The notes: a model not told the origin generated them from the letters alone. 64,000 bases of DNA from Edwardsiella tarda ATCC 15947 = NBRC 105688 (GCF_003113495.2 NZ_CP084506.1:3576683-3640682), one strand, 5' to 3'. Counted from the first letter of the stretch, positions 1 to 11,406 are shown. Numbers and translations: made by a program.

Positions 1-112
1 CCTGCACCCGCTGACGTACACTCTCACTCACGAAGCGATTGTTATTGATCACATGGGATACGGTCGAGGTGGAGACGCCCGCTAAGCGAGCGACATCCTT
101 CATAGTTGCCAC
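1..112 (-). CDS. rbsR: Ribose operon repressor RbsR (LacI family), N-terminal fragment
   Basis: This is the first 37 codons of a LacI-family repressor; the rest lies outside the window. Read on the minus strand from a GTG start at 112 it begins [12 protein letters not shown] and continues with [11 protein letters not shown], the standard LacI helix-turn-helix and nearly identical to E. coli RbsR. It follows rbsK by only 6 bases, so it is the last gene of the rbs operon, as in E. coli. The expected role is repression of rbs in the absence of ribose. Two palindromes upstream of rbsD fit its known operator. The truncation is a window edge effect. Confidence 0.93.
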   Translation of the reverse strand, partial: MATMKDVARLAGVSTSTVSHVINNNRFVSESVRQRVQ

Positions 113-118
113 GTACGC

Positions 119-1048
119 TTACTCCTGATGGGCCTGCAAGAATGCATCGATCTCCCTGCGCCAGGGTACGGAGGGTTGCGCGCCTTCACGCGTCACCGCG
201 ATAGCGGCGGCCGCATGCGCGAAGCGTACTGCGTCAGATAAGGGATTCCCCTCCAACAAGGCGGTCAACAACGCACCATTAAAGGTATCGCCAGCGGCGA
301 TGGTATCGATAGCCTCTACCCGGAAGCCGGGAATAATGCCCCCTAGCCCCTCCTGACTGACCCACACGCCACGACTGCCGAGGGTAATCATCACGGTAGC
401 GATCCCCTTACCATGCAATACTGCGGCGGCCTGGCGGGCACTCTCATCATCGTGCACTTGAATGCCGGTCAGACATTCTGCCTCGGTTTCATTAGGCGTG
501 ATCACATCGATATGATGTAACAACGCCTCTGGGAGCTCCCGCGCCGGGGCCGGGTTGAGGATCACCTTGGTGTTATGGGCTCGCGCCAGCTTCGCCGCCG
601 CCAATACCGTCTCGATGGGGGATTCCAACTGCATCAGTAAGGCGTCTGCCTGCGTCACCAACGCCTGATAGCGCGCCAGATACTGCGGCGTCAGGGCCGC
701 GTTAGCACCCGCATGGATGCCAATAACATTCTCACCGTCCTGGTTAACAAAGATCAGCGCCACGCCGGTGCTCTCTCCCGCCACGGCCTCAACGGCAGCG
801 ATATTCACGCCATCGCTGACCAACTGGCTGCGGATCCGTTCACCGATATCATCGGCGCCCACACAGGCAATGAAGGCGACATCGGCACCGCTACGTCCGG
901 CAGCAACCGCCTGGTTGGCTCCCTTACCACCGAATGCTACTTGATACCCCTTGCCTGTTAGGGTCTCCCCCGGGCGGGGAAAGTGTTCAACCTTAAGGAT
1001 ATGATCAGCATTGATGCTGCCTAATACGACCAGTTTGCCTGTTTGCAT
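119..1048 (-). CDS. rbsK: Ribokinase
   Basis: A 309-residue PfkB-family sugar kinase, the length of E. coli RbsK. It phosphorylates D-ribose to ribose 5-phosphate in the cytoplasm after uptake by RbsABC. The N-terminal signature GGKGANQAVAAGRSG and the C-terminal signature DTIAAGDTFNGALL are both visible; the latter contains the catalytic aspartate of the family near residue 250. It lies between rbsB and rbsR, so the operon has the usual rbsD-A-C-B-K-R order. Overlapping plus-strand ORFs are shadows. Confidence 0.97.
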   Translation of the reverse strand: MQTGKLVVLGSINADHILKVEHFPRPGETLTGKGYQVAFGGKGANQAVAAGRSGADVAFIACVGADDIGERIRSQLVSDGVNIAAVEAVAGESTGVALIFVNQDGENVIGIHAGANAALTPQYLARYQALVTQADALLMQLESPIETVLAAAKLARAHNTKVILNPAPARELPEALLHHIDVITPNETEAECLTGIQVHDDESARQAAAVLHGKGIATVMITLGSRGVWVSQEGLGGIIPGFRVEAIDTIAAGDTFNGALLTALLEGNPLSDAVRFAHAAAAIAVTREGAQPSVPWRREIDAFLQAHQE

Positions 1049-1069
1049 ACTCTGTATTCCTACTTATCT

Positions 1070-1095
1070 ACCGCCGCCGCTTCACCGACGGCGGT
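1070..1095 (-). other. rbsB-rbsK intercistronic hairpin
   Basis: The 73-base gap between rbsB and rbsK contains inverted 7-base arms, ACCGCCG at 1070-1076 and CGGCGGT at 1089-1095, with a 12-base loop. No T-run follows, so it is more likely an mRNA-stabilising or partial-termination hairpin than a full terminator. In other sugar-binding-protein operons such hairpins keep expression of the binding-protein gene higher than that of downstream genes; that role is inferred here. Confidence 0.4.
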
Positions 1096-1121
1096 ACTGC
1101 CCAGATCTTATCCGCGGCGTA

Positions 1122-2009
1122 TTACTTGGTCACCAGCTTCAGCTCAACGGGAATATTAGCCGGGACTTTCTCCCCTTTGATCACCTTATCGGCGGTTTCT
1201 ACGCCAATGACGCCGATCTGCTCCGGCTGCTGTGCCACCGTGGCACCCAGCTTACCACTCTGTACCGCTTTTTCGCCGTCTTGCGTGCCATCGAAGCCGA
1301 CGACCAAGACATCGTTACGCCCTGCCGTTTGCAAAGCACGCAGGGCGCCCAAGGCCATCTCATCGTTCTGCGCGAAGACGGCCTGTACCTGCGGGTGAGC
1401 GGTAAGCAAATTCTGCATGACGTTCAATCCTTTGGTACGATCGAAGTCGGCTGGCTGACTGGCCAAGACGTCAAACTTATGGGCAGCGACAGCCTGCTTA
1501 AAGCCCTCGCCCCGCTCACGTGCTGCGGAGGTTCCCGCGATCCCTTCCAACTGGATCACCTTAGCGCCGGCCCCCAGTTTCTGGGCGATAAAATCACCAG
1601 CCAGCTTACCGCCCGCGACGTTGTCGGAGGCGATATGACTAACGACCTGACCTTGACTGGCAGCACGGTCCAAGGTGATCACCGGAATGTTGGCCTGATT
1701 CGCCATTTTTACCGCATTACCGACCGCATCGGAATCGGTCGGGTTAATCAACATCAGTTTCGCGCCGCGCACCGTCAAGTCCTGCACGTTCGCCAACTCT
1801 TTAGCCGGATTATTCTGGGAGTCTAAGACCACTAGCTTGTAGCCCAGTTTATTCGCTTCCTTCTGTGCCCCATCTTTCATCGAAACAAAGAAGGGGTTAT
1901 TCAGGGTAGATACCACCAAGGCGATCGTATCCTGCGCCAGGGCGTTAGCACTGAGAGAGGCGCTCAGCGCCGCGGCAGAGATCAGGGTTGCCAGTTTTTT
2001 CATGTTCAT
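1122..2009 (-). CDS. rbsB: Periplasmic D-ribose-binding protein
   Basis: A 295-residue periplasmic binding protein that delivers ribose to RbsAC and, in E. coli, to the Trg chemoreceptor. A Sec signal peptide (MNMKK, a hydrophobic alanine/serine/leucine stretch, then cleavage after ANALA) starts it. The mature part begins [15 protein letters not shown] and keeps [14 protein letters not shown] and [16 protein letters not shown], all close to E. coli RbsB. It sits between rbsC (23 bases upstream) and rbsK. Length and motifs are intact. Confidence 0.97.
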   Translation of the reverse strand: MNMKKLATLISAAALSASLSANALAQDTIALVVSTLNNPFFVSMKDGAQKEANKLGYKLVVLDSQNNPAKELANVQDLTVRGAKLMLINPTDSDAVGNAVKMANQANIPVITLDRAASQGQVVSHIASDNVAGGKLAGDFIAQKLGAGAKVIQLEGIAGTSAARERGEGFKQAVAAHKFDVLASQPADFDRTKGLNVMQNLLTAHPQVQAVFAQNDEMALGALRALQTAGRNDVLVVGFDGTQDGEKAVQSGKLGATVAQQPEQIGVIGVETADKVIKGEKVPANIPVELKLVTK

Positions 2010-2032
2010 CTCATCGATTCCTGTAGGTAAGG

Positions 2033-3013
2033 TTATTTATTGCTTTTGTTGTCTACCAAAACCGCCAACAGAATCACCGCAGCCTTGACGATCATTTGGT
2101 AGTAGGAGGAGACACCGAGTAAGTTTAATCCGTTATTCAAGAAGCCCAAGATCAAGGCACCGATCAGTGTTCCCATGATCCGCCCCTTGCCACCCGCTAA
2201 GCTAGTTCCACCCAACACCACTGCCGCGATGGCATCCAGCTCATAACCAGTCCCGGCGGTCGGCTGTGCCGAGGAGAGACGAGCCACTTCAATCACGCCA
2301 GCCAAGGCCGATAACAGGCCGCATAAGGCATAAACCACAATCTTGACGCGATCGACATTGATACCCGATAAACGGGTCGCGGCTTCATTTCCCCCCAGCG
2401 CGTAGATATAACGCCCTAAACGCGTGTGGTGCAGCATGTACCAAGCCAGCGCAAATACGATAATCATCAGCCAGATCGGCGTCGGCATCCCCAATGGACG
2501 ACCGATACCGAACCAACCAAAGAGGTCCGCCTGCGCCGAGAAACCAGTATTGACCGGGCTTCCATCGGTATACACCATGGTGACCCCGCGCAGCAGTAGC
2601 ATCATCACCAGGGTCGCGATAAAGGCTTGCACCTTCCCTTTCGCCACAATGATACCGGTACACCCACCGATCGCCGCCCCCAACGCCAGCGCCGCACCGA
2701 CGGCCAGTAACGCATTGACATCCAAACCGACGATGGACGCCGCCACCGCACCGGTCAAGGCCAACAACGAACCAACGGATAGATCGATGCCAGAGGTCAG
2801 GATCACGAGCGTCATACCAACGGCCATGATGGCATTGACGGAGGTCTGTTGCAGAATGTTGAACAGGTTATTCAAGGTGAAAAAATTGGGGCTCATGGAG
2901 GAGACCACCGCGATCAGCACCAATAAGGCGATCAGCGACTTCTGCTCCACCAGCCAGGTTTTGAGCCGGGCTTTGCTGAATCCGCCCTGATTGACTGAGA
3001 CTTGGTTATTCAT
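2033..3013 (-). CDS. rbsC: Ribose ABC transporter permease
   Basis: A 326-residue inner-membrane permease with many hydrophobic segments and the BPD_transp_2 family signature [12 protein letters not shown] near residue 75. E. coli RbsC has 321 residues; the extra residues are in the hydrophilic N-terminus ([14 protein letters not shown]). It forms the membrane channel for ribose with RbsA as the energising ATPase and RbsB as the binding protein. It lies 6 bases after rbsA and 23 before rbsB, so the three are cotranscribed. Confidence 0.96.
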   Translation of the reverse strand: MNNQVSVNQGGFSKARLKTWLVEQKSLIALLVLIAVVSSMSPNFFTLNNLFNILQQTSVNAIMAVGMTLVILTSGIDLSVGSLLALTGAVAASIVGLDVNALLAVGAALALGAAIGGCTGIIVAKGKVQAFIATLVMMLLLRGVTMVYTDGSPVNTGFSAQADLFGWFGIGRPLGMPTPIWLMIIVFALAWYMLHHTRLGRYIYALGGNEAATRLSGINVDRVKIVVYALCGLLSALAGVIEVARLSSAQPTAGTGYELDAIAAVVLGGTSLAGGKGRIMGTLIGALILGFLNNGLNLLGVSSYYQMIVKAAVILLAVLVDNKSNK

Positions 3014-3019
3014 CGGGGA

Positions 3020-4525
3020 TTACTCCTGCTTAACGCCGTATTGCTTGCCGACGGCGGCCGCCATCAGCACTTCTTGTGTTGCCTGTTCGATCGGGAACTC
3101 CCCGCTCAGATGCCCTTCATGCATCACCAGGATACGATCACTCATTCCCAGTACTTCAGGCATCTCCGAGGAGACCAGGATGATGCTCAAACCATCCGCC
3201 TTAAACTGGTTAATTAGCTGATAGATCTCTTTTTTTGCACCGACATCGACGCCTCGCGTCGGCTCATCGAGGATCAATACCTTGGGGCGTGTCATTAACC
3301 CACGCGCGATAGCGACCTTCTGTTGGTTACCACCGGAAAGTAAACCGATCGCCTGCTCCATCGATGGTGTCTTGATATTGAACAACGAGATAAAGTCGCT
3401 GACCGCCTCCTGCTCTTCACCATGCTTAAGCGATCCATTGAGACGGCTGAAATAGCGCAGCGCCGTCAGCGACATGTTCTCCTTCACCGACATACCCAGC
3501 ACCAAGCCATCACGTTTACGATCTTCCGAGATATAAACGATGCCGTTGGCCAATCCCTCTTGAGGCAAACGGATCTGCACGTCATGCCCTTCCAACGTGA
3601 TCGAACCCTGGGTTCGTGGCAATGCGCCATACAGGATCTTCATCAGCTCAGTACGCCCGGCCCCCATCAATCCGGAGATGCCTAAGATCTCGCCGCTACG
3701 CAGGGTAAAGGAGACGGCATTCACGCCCGGGCCGGACAACTGCTCAACCTGTAAACGCAACGCCCCGGGAGCCTTATCCAGACGTGGATACTGCTCCTCC
3801 AGTTTGCGCCCAACCATCATTTCGATCAGTGTGTCTTCTGTCAGCTCGTCAACGGGCCGCTCGGCGATAAACTGACCGTCGCGGAATACCGTCACGTCAT
3901 CGCAAATCTCAAAAATCTCTTTCAAGCGATGAGAGATATAGACGATGCCACGCCCCTGTGCCTTGAGTTCGCGGATCACACTGAACAGCGACTCGGTCTC
4001 CGTATCGGTCAACGCATCCGTCGGTTCATCCATGATGATCACCCGCGACTCGAAACTCAGAACCTTGGCGATCTCCACCATCTGCTGTTCACCGATAGAC
4101 AACTCACCGACCAGACGATGGCTGCTATACCCTAGATTGAGACGTGCCAATAGCTTGTCGGCCTCAGCGTACATCTTTGTCCAGTCGATGCGCCCCCAGC
4201 GATTAGTAAACTCACGCCCTAAAAAGATATTCTCCGCAATGGTAAGCTGCGGAATGAGATTCAACTCTTGATGAATGATGCCGATGCCCGCCTCTTGAGA
4301 GGATTTCGGGCCACTAAACGCGGTCTCCTGTCCCAAGTAATGCAGCGAGCCGGCATCTTTCTGGTAGATCCCGGTCAGCACCTTCATCATGGTGGATTTG
4401 CCCGCACCATTTTCCCCCACCAGCGCCATCACGCGGCCGGGATACACATTCAATGACGCGCCGGATAACGCCTTCACGCCAGGAAAAGACTTATCGATTG
4501 CGTTTAACGCCAGTAACGGTTGCAT
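3020..4525 (-). CDS. rbsA: Ribose ABC transporter, double ATP-binding subunit
   Basis: A 501-residue cytoplasmic ATPase with two ABC domains, the same length as E. coli RbsA. The first half has Walker A GENGAGKS (about residues 37-44), the signature [13 protein letters not shown] and Walker [12 protein letters not shown]. The second half has a degenerate P-loop-like GLMGAGRTE, then [15 protein letters not shown] and [16 protein letters not shown], the usual asymmetric arrangement of sugar ABC ATPases. It follows rbsD by 7 bases. It powers ribose import through RbsC. Confidence 0.97.
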   Translation of the reverse strand: MQPLLALNAIDKSFPGVKALSGASLNVYPGRVMALVGENGAGKSTMMKVLTGIYQKDAGSLHYLGQETAFSGPKSSQEAGIGIIHQELNLIPQLTIAENIFLGREFTNRWGRIDWTKMYAEADKLLARLNLGYSSHRLVGELSIGEQQMVEIAKVLSFESRVIIMDEPTDALTDTETESLFSVIRELKAQGRGIVYISHRLKEIFEICDDVTVFRDGQFIAERPVDELTEDTLIEMMVGRKLEEQYPRLDKAPGALRLQVEQLSGPGVNAVSFTLRSGEILGISGLMGAGRTELMKILYGALPRTQGSITLEGHDVQIRLPQEGLANGIVYISEDRKRDGLVLGMSVKENMSLTALRYFSRLNGSLKHGEEQEAVSDFISLFNIKTPSMEQAIGLLSGGNQQKVAIARGLMTRPKVLILDEPTRGVDVGAKKEIYQLINQFKADGLSIILVSSEMPEVLGMSDRILVMHEGHLSGEFPIEQATQEVLMAAAVGKQYGVKQE

Positions 4526-4532
4526 AATGGCC

Positions 4533-4952
4533 TCAGAAGGTCACGCCGGCATACAGCAGTACATTGGCGTAGGGAGAGCATTCACCGCTACGGATGATCG
4601 CCTTACTCTCAGCGCTCAGCGTCTTAAACTGGCTATGCGTGACATAATCGATTTGAATGTCATTTCCCTGACGCCGACCTAACTGCTGTAGCCAATCCAG
4701 CAATTGCTGGTGGACGTCAGGATTGATCTGCGCCATCTCCTGCGCCACAACGGCACGCTCCACCTGCATTTCCGCCGTTACCGTCTCCACAACCTGCATA
4801 AAACGCGGAATATCATGGGTCAACGCCAGATCGATACGCGCCACCCGATCAGGGATCGGTAAACCCGCATCCCCGATGGCGACGCTATCCGTATGGCCAA
4901 GACGGGCGACTAACGCCGAAACCTCAGAATTCAGTACTGTGCCTTTTTTCAT
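4533..4952 (-). CDS. rbsD: D-ribose pyranase
   Basis: A 139-residue RbsD/FucU family mutarotase, first gene of the rbs operon. It interconverts beta-pyranose and beta-furanose forms of ribose so that ribokinase receives its substrate. The start [22 protein letters not shown] and the end [14 protein letters not shown] match the family's active-site region and C-terminus. A clear ribosome-binding site (GGTGGAG) lies about 8 bases upstream of the ATG. The operon promoter and repressor sites lie directly upstream. Confidence 0.97.
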   Translation of the reverse strand: MKKGTVLNSEVSALVARLGHTDSVAIGDAGLPIPDRVARIDLALTHDIPRFMQVVETVTAEMQVERAVVAQEMAQINPDVHQQLLDWLQQLGRRQGNDIQIDYVTHSQFKTLSAESKAIIRSGECSPYANVLLYAGVTF

Positions 4953-4965
4953 GACTCACTCCACC

Positions 4966-4981
4966 AGCGAAACGTTTCGCT
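4966..4981. promoter_or_regulatory. RbsR operator, promoter-proximal
   Basis: A perfect 16-base palindrome, AGCGAAACGTTTCGCT, starts 14 bases upstream of the rbsD ATG. It matches the LacI/PurR-type RbsR operator known upstream of E. coli rbsD. It lies just downstream of the predicted -10 box, so bound repressor would block transcription initiation. The site is seen directly; the assignment to RbsR rests on similarity and on rbsR being in the same operon. Confidence 0.85.
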
Positions 4982-4990
4982 CATCGGCTA

Positions 4991-5019
4991 AGTGTAAGGG
5001 GAGGGTGAGAACGAACCAA
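4991..5019 (-). promoter_or_regulatory. rbs operon promoter
   Basis: On the minus strand, -35 TTGGTT (5014-5019) and -10 TACACT (4991-4996) are separated by 17 bases. They stand between the two RbsR-like palindromes. A TGTGA half-site at 5036-5040 could be part of a CRP site, since rbs is CRP-activated in E. coli, but its other half is weak. Confidence 0.6.
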
Positions 5020-5046
5020 GGAAAAAATAAAAAAATGTGATCGCTA

Positions 5047-5060
5047 TCGAAACGTTTCGA
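5047..5060. promoter_or_regulatory. Second RbsR-like operator
   Basis: A perfect 14-base palindrome, TCGAAACGTTTCGA, whose centre is exactly 80 bases from that of the promoter-proximal operator. The core GAAACGTTTC is identical in both. The pair could support cooperative or looped repression by RbsR; that is inferred. Confidence 0.65.
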
Positions 5061-5097
5061 GGCAAAAGCGATTCAGCCAAAGCGCGGTTTCAATCAA

Positions 5098-5121
5098 AAA
5101 GGGCGCCCAATGGCGCCCTTT
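5098..5121 (-). terminator. kup transcription terminator
   Basis: A 10-base perfect stem, AAAGGGCGCC with GGCGCCCTTT, surrounds a 4-base loop. Read on the minus strand it ends in a TTTTT run and lies 28 bases after the kup stop codon, a typical intrinsic terminator. It also separates kup from the rbs promoter. Confidence 0.85.
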
Positions 5122-5148
5122 CGTAAGAAATCAGGTCGGGATACGACG

Positions 5149-7017
5149 TTAGATCTCGACCTGCGTCCCTAACTCGATCACCCGGTTAGGTGGGATCTCA
5201 AACTGATCGGCCGCTTGGAGCGCATTACGGCTCAAGGCCATAAATAGGCGACCACGAGCCTTGAGGTACCAGGGACGATGCCCCAACAGTAACGACTCAT
5301 GCGACATGAAGAAGGAGGTTTCAATGATACGGCAGGGTAATCCCTCCAACCCACAGCGATGGAAAATTTCCTCGACGTTCGGCGTCTCTTTAAAACCGTA
5401 ACTGGCTACGACACGCCAGAAGGTCGGCGAAAGTTGCTCCAGGGTCACTCGCCGCACATTATGCACGTAGGGGGCATCCTCGGTACGCAACGTCAACAGG
5501 ATCACCCGTTCATGCAATACCTTGTTATGTTTTAGATTATGCAACATTGCCAAGGGGATAACATTCACCGCGCGCGACATATACACCGCCGTGCCAGGCA
5601 CCCGTACCGGTGGTGACTTCTCCAGAGAGGCAATCATCGCCTCCAGAGAGTTACCGTGTTCATGCAAACGACGTAGTAAACGAAAACGCTCGCTCTTCCA
5701 GGTCGTCATGATGATAAACATCAGCAGACCCAAGGTCAGCGGCAACCAGCCGCCTGATAGGATCTTCATCGCGTTGGCGCTAAATAGCGGCACATCGAGG
5801 CACAACAACCCCAGCAGCAACACGGCCACGATGAAGCGGTTCCAGTGCCAGTTCTTCAATGCCACGGTACAAGAGAGCATGCTGGTCAGTACCATGGTAC
5901 CGGTCACCGCAATACCATACGCCGCCGCTAGATTGCTAGAGCGCTCGAAGCCGATGATCACCAATACCACGCTGATGTACAACGCCCAGTTGATCGCCGG
6001 AATGTAGATCTGCCCGGCCTCCATATCCGAAGTATGGATGATACGCATCGGCGGCAGATAGCCTAAACGCACCGCCTGACGCGTCAGGGAGAAGACCCCG
6101 GAGATTACCGCTTGCGAAGCGATCACCGTCGCCAGGGTCGCCAGGACCAACAAGGGGATCAGCGCCCAGTCTGGCGCCAGCAAGAAGAAGGGGTTTTTAA
6201 TCGCGGTCGGATCGGTCAGCAATAATGCCCCCTGCCCGAAATAGTTCAGCATCAGCGAGGGGATGACAAACAGGAACCAGGCCAAGCGAATCGGCTTCTT
6301 GCCGAAGTGCCCCATGTCGGCATACAACGCCTCGACCCCGGTGATCGACAACACTACAGCCCCCAATGCAAAGAAGGCGAGGCTCTTATATTCGACAAAG
6401 AAGTTGATTGCCCAGCGTGGGTCCAAGGCATGTAGTACCTGAGGGTTAGCGAGAATACTACGTCCCCCAAGGATCGCCAGCGATAGGAACCATAACACCA
6501 TCACTGGGGCAAACAGGCGACCGATGCTTCCGGTACCGTGCTTCTGGATAAAAAATAACACGGTCAATACTAAGACGGAGAGGGGGACGATATAGGGATC
6601 GAGCGAGGGCGCGGCAATCTCCAGCCCCTCGATAGCCGACATCACGGAAATGGCTGGTGTGATCACCACCTCACCGTAGAAGAAGCTACCGCCGATCAAC
6701 CCGAGGATCACCAGTGTCGCCGTGACCTTCGCCGTCGTATTACGCCCAGCCAGCGACATCAACGTTAAGATGCCCCCTTCACCGGCGTTATCCGCCCGCA
6801 TGACAAAGGTCAGATACTTCAGCGAAACGATGAGGATCTGCATCCAAAAGATCAACGAGAGAAAACCGAAGACAATCTCCGGCTTCACTTCGAAGCCATA
6901 ATGTCCGGCAAAGCACTCGCGGAGTGTATAAAGAGGACTGGTACCGATATCGCCATACACTACGCCGATAGCCGCCAGGGTCACTGTGGTCAGTGAGCGT
7001 TTCTGTTCTGTACTCAT
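5149..7017 (-). CDS. kup: Low-affinity potassium transporter Kup
   Basis: A 622-residue inner-membrane K+ uptake protein, the same length as E. coli Kup, probably a K+/H+ symporter. The start MSTEQKRSL followed by [19 protein letters not shown] is the family N-terminus; an in-frame extension reaches further upstream but has no homologous residues, so the ATG at 7017 was chosen. About 12 hydrophobic segments are followed by a hydrophilic C-terminal domain from about residue 440. It is divergent from ravA-viaA and ends at its own terminator. Confidence 0.95.
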   Translation of the reverse strand: MSTEQKRSLTTVTLAAIGVVYGDIGTSPLYTLRECFAGHYGFEVKPEIVFGFLSLIFWMQILIVSLKYLTFVMRADNAGEGGILTLMSLAGRNTTAKVTATLVILGLIGGSFFYGEVVITPAISVMSAIEGLEIAAPSLDPYIVPLSVLVLTVLFFIQKHGTGSIGRLFAPVMVLWFLSLAILGGRSILANPQVLHALDPRWAINFFVEYKSLAFFALGAVVLSITGVEALYADMGHFGKKPIRLAWFLFVIPSLMLNYFGQGALLLTDPTAIKNPFFLLAPDWALIPLLVLATLATVIASQAVISGVFSLTRQAVRLGYLPPMRIIHTSDMEAGQIYIPAINWALYISVVLVIIGFERSSNLAAAYGIAVTGTMVLTSMLSCTVALKNWHWNRFIVAVLLLGLLCLDVPLFSANAMKILSGGWLPLTLGLLMFIIMTTWKSERFRLLRRLHEHGNSLEAMIASLEKSPPVRVPGTAVYMSRAVNVIPLAMLHNLKHNKVLHERVILLTLRTEDAPYVHNVRRVTLEQLSPTFWRVVASYGFKETPNVEEIFHRCGLEGLPCRIIETSFFMSHESLLLGHRPWYLKARGRLFMALSRNALQAADQFEIPPNRVIELGTQVEI

Positions 7018-7277
7018 AACATTTTTCGTTGTGAAATTTCCGTCAGCCATAGATGCGCCAACATCCCGAGCGCAGATAAAGGTTGCACAGTATGCATAAA
7101 TACCCTCGCATTCCCACCGTAAAACCCGCAAGAATATCGTTGATTATGTAACAAACAACATGGCGTCTTGGCGCTTGGCCCTCTCTCTTCACCATCCCGA
7201 CACGGGCGAAATAAAGCTGGTCATACACCTTATAAATAGATACAACAAAATCATCCATGTCATGAATAGAGATTAGT

Positions 7278-8792
7278 ATGACGCAACCCCGTCAATTGGC
7301 CGAACGTATTTCTCGGCTGAGCCATGCATTGGAGTCAGGTTTATATGAGCGGCAACAAGCGGTACGCCTATGCCTATTGGCGGCACTGTGCGGCGAGAGT
7401 GTGTTTTTACTCGGTCCGCCCGGCATCGCTAAGAGCCTAATCGCGCGCCGGCTCAAGTTCGCCTTTCGCGATGCGCGCGCATTCGAATACCTGATGACGC
7501 GCTTCTCCACGCCAGAAGAGGTCTTCGGCCCCCTCTCTATCCAGGCGTTAAAAGATGAAGGGCGTTATCAACGCCTGACTCAGGGCTACCTGCCCGAAGC
7601 AGAGATCGTCTTCTTAGACGAGATCTGGAAGGCGGGCCCCGCGATCCTGAACACCCTATTGACCGCCATCAACGAACGCCGTTTCCGTAACGGTGAATGC
7701 GAAGTAGCCATTCCCCTACGCCTACTGGTCACCGCCTCAAACGAACTACCGGAGGCTGATGGTGGACTCGAAGCACTGTATGACCGCATGCTGATTCGGC
7801 TATGGTTAGATAAGGTACAGGAAAAGAACAATTTCCGCGCCCTGATCAACAGCCATCAGGATGATGGCTATAACCCCGTACCCGCTAGCCTCACCATCGG
7901 CAGCGAAGAGTTTCAACAGTGGCAACAACAGCTGATCAGCGTCACGCTGCCGGATAGCGTCTTCGAGCTGATCTTTCAGTTACGCCAGCATATCGATTCG
8001 TTGGAAAACGCGCCCTATATTTCTGATCGGCGCTGGAAAAAAGCCGTCCGTCTGTTACAAGCCTGCGCCTTCTTTAGCGGACGTAGTAGTGTCGCACCGC
8101 TGGATCTGATCCTGTTGAAGGAGTGTCTCTGGCACGACCTGCCCTCACGCCAACTGCTCAATCAACATATTCAATTGATCCTAACCCAGCAGGCCTATCG
8201 TCAACAGGCACTCCTGTTGCAAATACAACAACTGGAGACACAGTGGCTACAGAGTCAGCGCGACTATCAACAGACCCGAGCCCTGACGCTGCAAACCAAA
8301 GCCGGGCTCTTCAACCGTAAGTCTCAGCACGCCTTACCGGATGGACTCGATACATCACAGCTGACGCTCCTGCTGCTGCAACCGCTGCGCCTACATGATA
8401 TGCAAGTCACCCATTTGGTGATCGAAACGGCCACCCTCAACCGCTGGCTCCAGAAGGGCGGCGAGTTACGAGCCCGCCTCAATGGGATCGGTTTTGCCCT
8501 AAGCATCGATGTTGCCATTACCACACAGCATCAGTTGGAGGTGCGCGACATCAGCCAACAATCCAGTCTATTGAGCCTGCCGGGCGATCCGCGTCAACGA
8601 GCGAGCGACGATATTCTGGCCAACCTCGATAAACTGCGCCAAGCGTTGCAGCAACAACGTCAACAATTCGCCAGCCAACAGCCTTGTCTCTTCGTCAGTA
8701 GCGACTGGCTCGCTCAAATCGAAGCCAGCCTGCTGGAAGTCGAAGAGCACCTTAACGCGCTTGCCGCACGCTTACAGGGAGAGACGATCTGA
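7278..8792 (+). CDS. ravA: MoxR-type AAA+ ATPase RavA
   Basis: A 504-residue AAA+ ATPase (E. coli RavA 498). Walker A GPPGIAKS is at residues 46-53, Walker [12 protein letters not shown] near 108-118, and a sensor region [15 protein letters not shown] follows. In E. coli RavA forms hexamers, binds the lysine decarboxylase LdcI and works with ViaA, affecting respiratory complexes and aminoglycoside sensitivity. The next gene, viaA, starts 2 bases after the stop, so the pair is translationally coupled. The C-terminal half carries the LARA-like region. Confidence 0.95.
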   Translation: MTQPRQLAERISRLSHALESGLYERQQAVRLCLLAALCGESVFLLGPPGIAKSLIARRLKFAFRDARAFEYLMTRFSTPEEVFGPLSIQALKDEGRYQRLTQGYLPEAEIVFLDEIWKAGPAILNTLLTAINERRFRNGECEVAIPLRLLVTASNELPEADGGLEALYDRMLIRLWLDKVQEKNNFRALINSHQDDGYNPVPASLTIGSEEFQQWQQQLISVTLPDSVFELIFQLRQHIDSLENAPYISDRRWKKAVRLLQACAFFSGRSSVAPLDLILLKECLWHDLPSRQLLNQHIQLILTQQAYRQQALLLQIQQLETQWLQSQRDYQQTRALTLQTKAGLFNRKSQHALPDGLDTSQLTLLLLQPLRLHDMQVTHLVIETATLNRWLQKGGELRARLNGIGFALSIDVAITTQHQLEVRDISQQSSLLSLPGDPRQRASDDILANLDKLRQALQQQRQQFASQQPCLFVSSDWLAQIEASLLEVEEHLNALAARLQGETI

Positions 8793-8793
8793 C

Positions 8794-10248
8794 ATGCCAT
8801 CGCTCGAGGCCGTCGAAGCCTTCCTGGTCATGAATGAAAGCGAGTTGCTACAAGACTTTTTGGTCGGCCTCATCGCCGCCCCCCAGTTGGCAGCGTTTTT
8901 TGAGAAGCACCCGCGTCTGCGTCAGCTTATCGATCGGGAGTGGCCCGGTTGGCAACGACGGTTGCGTAAGCGGATCAGTGAAACCAATGTCCCCGATGAC
9001 TTGGCGCAAGAGTTCACCCTATACCAACATCAGCTGCTGTTAGGCAACGGAGAGTTCTTCCGCAACTTACCCACGACACTCACCTGGCTTACCAACCAGG
9101 ACTCCCCTTTTAATCACGAGGCGCGTCAACTGTGTCCACAAGGAAACTTTCCCCACAGCGACAGTTTCCATGCGCTGTTTCTACAACGCTGGCGCCTTAG
9201 CTTAGTCGCACGCACGCTGACACTCCATCATCAGGTGATGGAGGAAGAACGCGCACTCCTGCAACAAGAGTTACAACAACGTCTACAACTGAGCGGAGCC
9301 CTCGAACCGGTATTGGCAGAAAATGAAAACGCAGCAGGACGTCTATGGGACCTCAGTCGCTCGACGCCTCAACATGGCGACTATCAGCTACTGGTGCAGT
9401 ATGGCGACTTCCTGGCTGGCCAACCTGATTTGCAACAATTAGCCGAACGTCTAGGACGTAGCCGCGCTGCCGAAGCGAAAGAGGAGGCCGACACTCAGCA
9501 AGAGATTCGTCATGTCTTATTACGTGAGCCCTCCGTGATGCCGGAGGAGGTCAGTGGTATTCACCAGAGCGACGAGATCCTACGCCTCATGCCGAGCGAA
9601 CTCTCGATTCTGGGATTGAGTGAGTTGGAGTATGAATTCTACCGCCGCTTACTGGAAAAGCGGCTGATGACCTATCGCCTGCAGGGGGATGCCTGGCGTG
9701 AACAGCCGGTACAACGCCTGATCGCTTACCATCACCACCAACAGCAACCTAAGGGGCCTTTTATCGTCTGCGTCGACACCTCGGGCTCGATGGGTGGCTT
9801 CCATGAACAGTGCGCTAAAGCCTTTTGCCTGGCGTTGATGCGTATCGCTCTGGCCGATAATCGTCGCTGTTACATCATGTTATTTTCCAGCGACATCGTA
9901 CAACACGAACTCACCGCCGATGATGGCATCGATCAGGCGATCCGCTTCCTCAGCCAACGCTTTAGGGGGGGGACCGATCTGGCTCGTTGCCTGGCACAGA
10001 CCAGCACGTTATTACAACAACCGGCCTGGCAGCAGGCGGATGCGGTGGTCATTTCTGACTTTATCGCCCAACGTCTCCCTGAAGAGACGCAGCGAGAAAT
10101 AAAACAGCTGCAAAAACAGAATGGCCACTGCTTTCACGCAGTGGCCATGTCGCCACATGGCAAGCCCAGCATAATGAAAGTCTTTGATTATATTTGGCGC
10201 TTTGATAGCGGTATTAAGGGGCGCCTGCTGCGTCGCTGGCGCCGTTAG
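8794..10248 (+). CDS. viaA: VWA-domain protein ViaA
   Basis: A 484-residue partner of RavA (E. coli ViaA 483). The C-terminal von Willebrand factor A domain has the MIDAS motif DTSGSMGG near residue 330, followed by FNEQ-like FHEQCAKAFCLALMRIAL and FRGGTDLA. In E. coli ViaA stimulates RavA ATPase activity and associates with respiratory proteins such as Nuo and Frd. The ATG at 8794, just past the ravA stop and with GGGAGAG upstream, fits better than an earlier in-frame ATG inside ravA. Confidence 0.94.
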   Translation: MPSLEAVEAFLVMNESELLQDFLVGLIAAPQLAAFFEKHPRLRQLIDREWPGWQRRLRKRISETNVPDDLAQEFTLYQHQLLLGNGEFFRNLPTTLTWLTNQDSPFNHEARQLCPQGNFPHSDSFHALFLQRWRLSLVARTLTLHHQVMEEERALLQQELQQRLQLSGALEPVLAENENAAGRLWDLSRSTPQHGDYQLLVQYGDFLAGQPDLQQLAERLGRSRAAEAKEEADTQQEIRHVLLREPSVMPEEVSGIHQSDEILRLMPSELSILGLSELEYEFYRRLLEKRLMTYRLQGDAWREQPVQRLIAYHHHQQQPKGPFIVCVDTSGSMGGFHEQCAKAFCLALMRIALADNRRCYIMLFSSDIVQHELTADDGIDQAIRFLSQRFRGGTDLARCLAQTSTLLQQPAWQQADAVVISDFIAQRLPEETQREIKQLQKQNGHCFHAVAMSPHGKPSIMKVFDYIWRFDSGIKGRLLRRWRR

Positions 10249-10259
10249 TGTCAGGACAG

Positions 10260-11252
10260 TTAGAGGATCGCCGGCACTTGCTGGCGAATCGCCGGCGGCC
10301 ACACACCACACTGCACCTGACCGATATGCTGTTGTTGCAGCAATAACATCACTAAACGGGATTGGCCGATACCACCGCCGATAGTCTGCGGCATCTCACC
10401 ACGCAGCAACGACTGATGCCACTCCAGTGCCATGCGGTCCTCATCATCGGTGAGCGCCAGTTGACGCTTTAACGCCTGCGCATCCACACGGATCCCCATT
10501 GAAGACAGTTCAAAGGCATCCTCCAATACCGGGTTCCACACCAGAATATCGCCGTTCAGCCCCCCCAGTCCCTCAGAACCGAGCGATGTCCAATCATCAT
10601 AGTCCGGCGCTCGCACATCATGTGCTTGGCCGTTCGACAGGCACCCACCGATCCCCATCAGGAACACGGCACCCAATTCACGTGTAATGGCGCGCTCACG
10701 CTCTTTAGCATCCAGATCAGGGTAACGACGCAGTAGCATCTCACTGTGAATAAAGTGGATCTCCGCCGGTAAGAAGGGCGTTAAGCCATAGCGTTCACAG
10801 ACCTCTTGTTCCGTCGTCTTCATCGCCGCATAGATCTGACGAACGGTGTCCTGCAGATACGCCGGAGTACGCTCTCCATCGCCCATCACTCGCTCCCAGT
10901 CCCACTGATCCACATAGACCGAATGAATGGCTGATAGACGATCTTCATCCGGGCGTAGGGCCTTCATATGGGTATACAACCCTTCCCCCGGGGCAAAATC
11001 ATAGGTTCCGAGCGTCTTACGCTTCCACTTCGCCAATGAATGAACCACTTCAAAGGTATCCTGCGGTAGGTTTTTAACCTTTACCTGGACCGCTTTCTCA
11101 TGACCTGACAGGTTATCTTGAGTACCATCGCCCAAACGGCTCAGGATAGGCGCTTGGACCTCGATTAAGCCAAGTCGCTGCTCCAACTGACGAGAGAAAT
11201 GCTGCTTTACAAAGCTGATCTGTTGTTGTTTTTCAATATAGTATTTTTTCAT
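10260..11252 (-). CDS. asnA: Aspartate--ammonia ligase (asparagine synthetase A)
   Basis: A 330-residue class II tRNA-synthetase-like enzyme, the same length as E. coli AsnA. It makes asparagine from aspartate, ammonia and ATP. Conserved stretches include [54 protein letters not shown] and the C-terminal [11 protein letters not shown]. Start MKKYYIEKQ was chosen over a slightly longer reading. It converges on viaA and is divergent from its regulator asnC. Confidence 0.97.
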   Translation of the reverse strand: MKKYYIEKQQQISFVKQHFSRQLEQRLGLIEVQAPILSRLGDGTQDNLSGHEKAVQVKVKNLPQDTFEVVHSLAKWKRKTLGTYDFAPGEGLYTHMKALRPDEDRLSAIHSVYVDQWDWERVMGDGERTPAYLQDTVRQIYAAMKTTEQEVCERYGLTPFLPAEIHFIHSEMLLRRYPDLDAKERERAITRELGAVFLMGIGGCLSNGQAHDVRAPDYDDWTSLGSEGLGGLNGDILVWNPVLEDAFELSSMGIRVDAQALKRQLALTDDEDRMALEWHQSLLRGEMPQTIGGGIGQSRLVMLLLQQQHIGQVQCGVWPPAIRQQVPAIL

Positions 11253-11406
11253 GACTGTACTCACCACCTGTCTGTCCTGTTGCTATAGATTAAGCAACAG
11301 AAGTGGCATTGAATTCAATAATCAACAACAAATATCGCCAGTTAGGTTTTAATCGTTCATTATATCGCATCAAAAATTATTAATTATTCAAAAACCGAGG
11401 ATAAAA

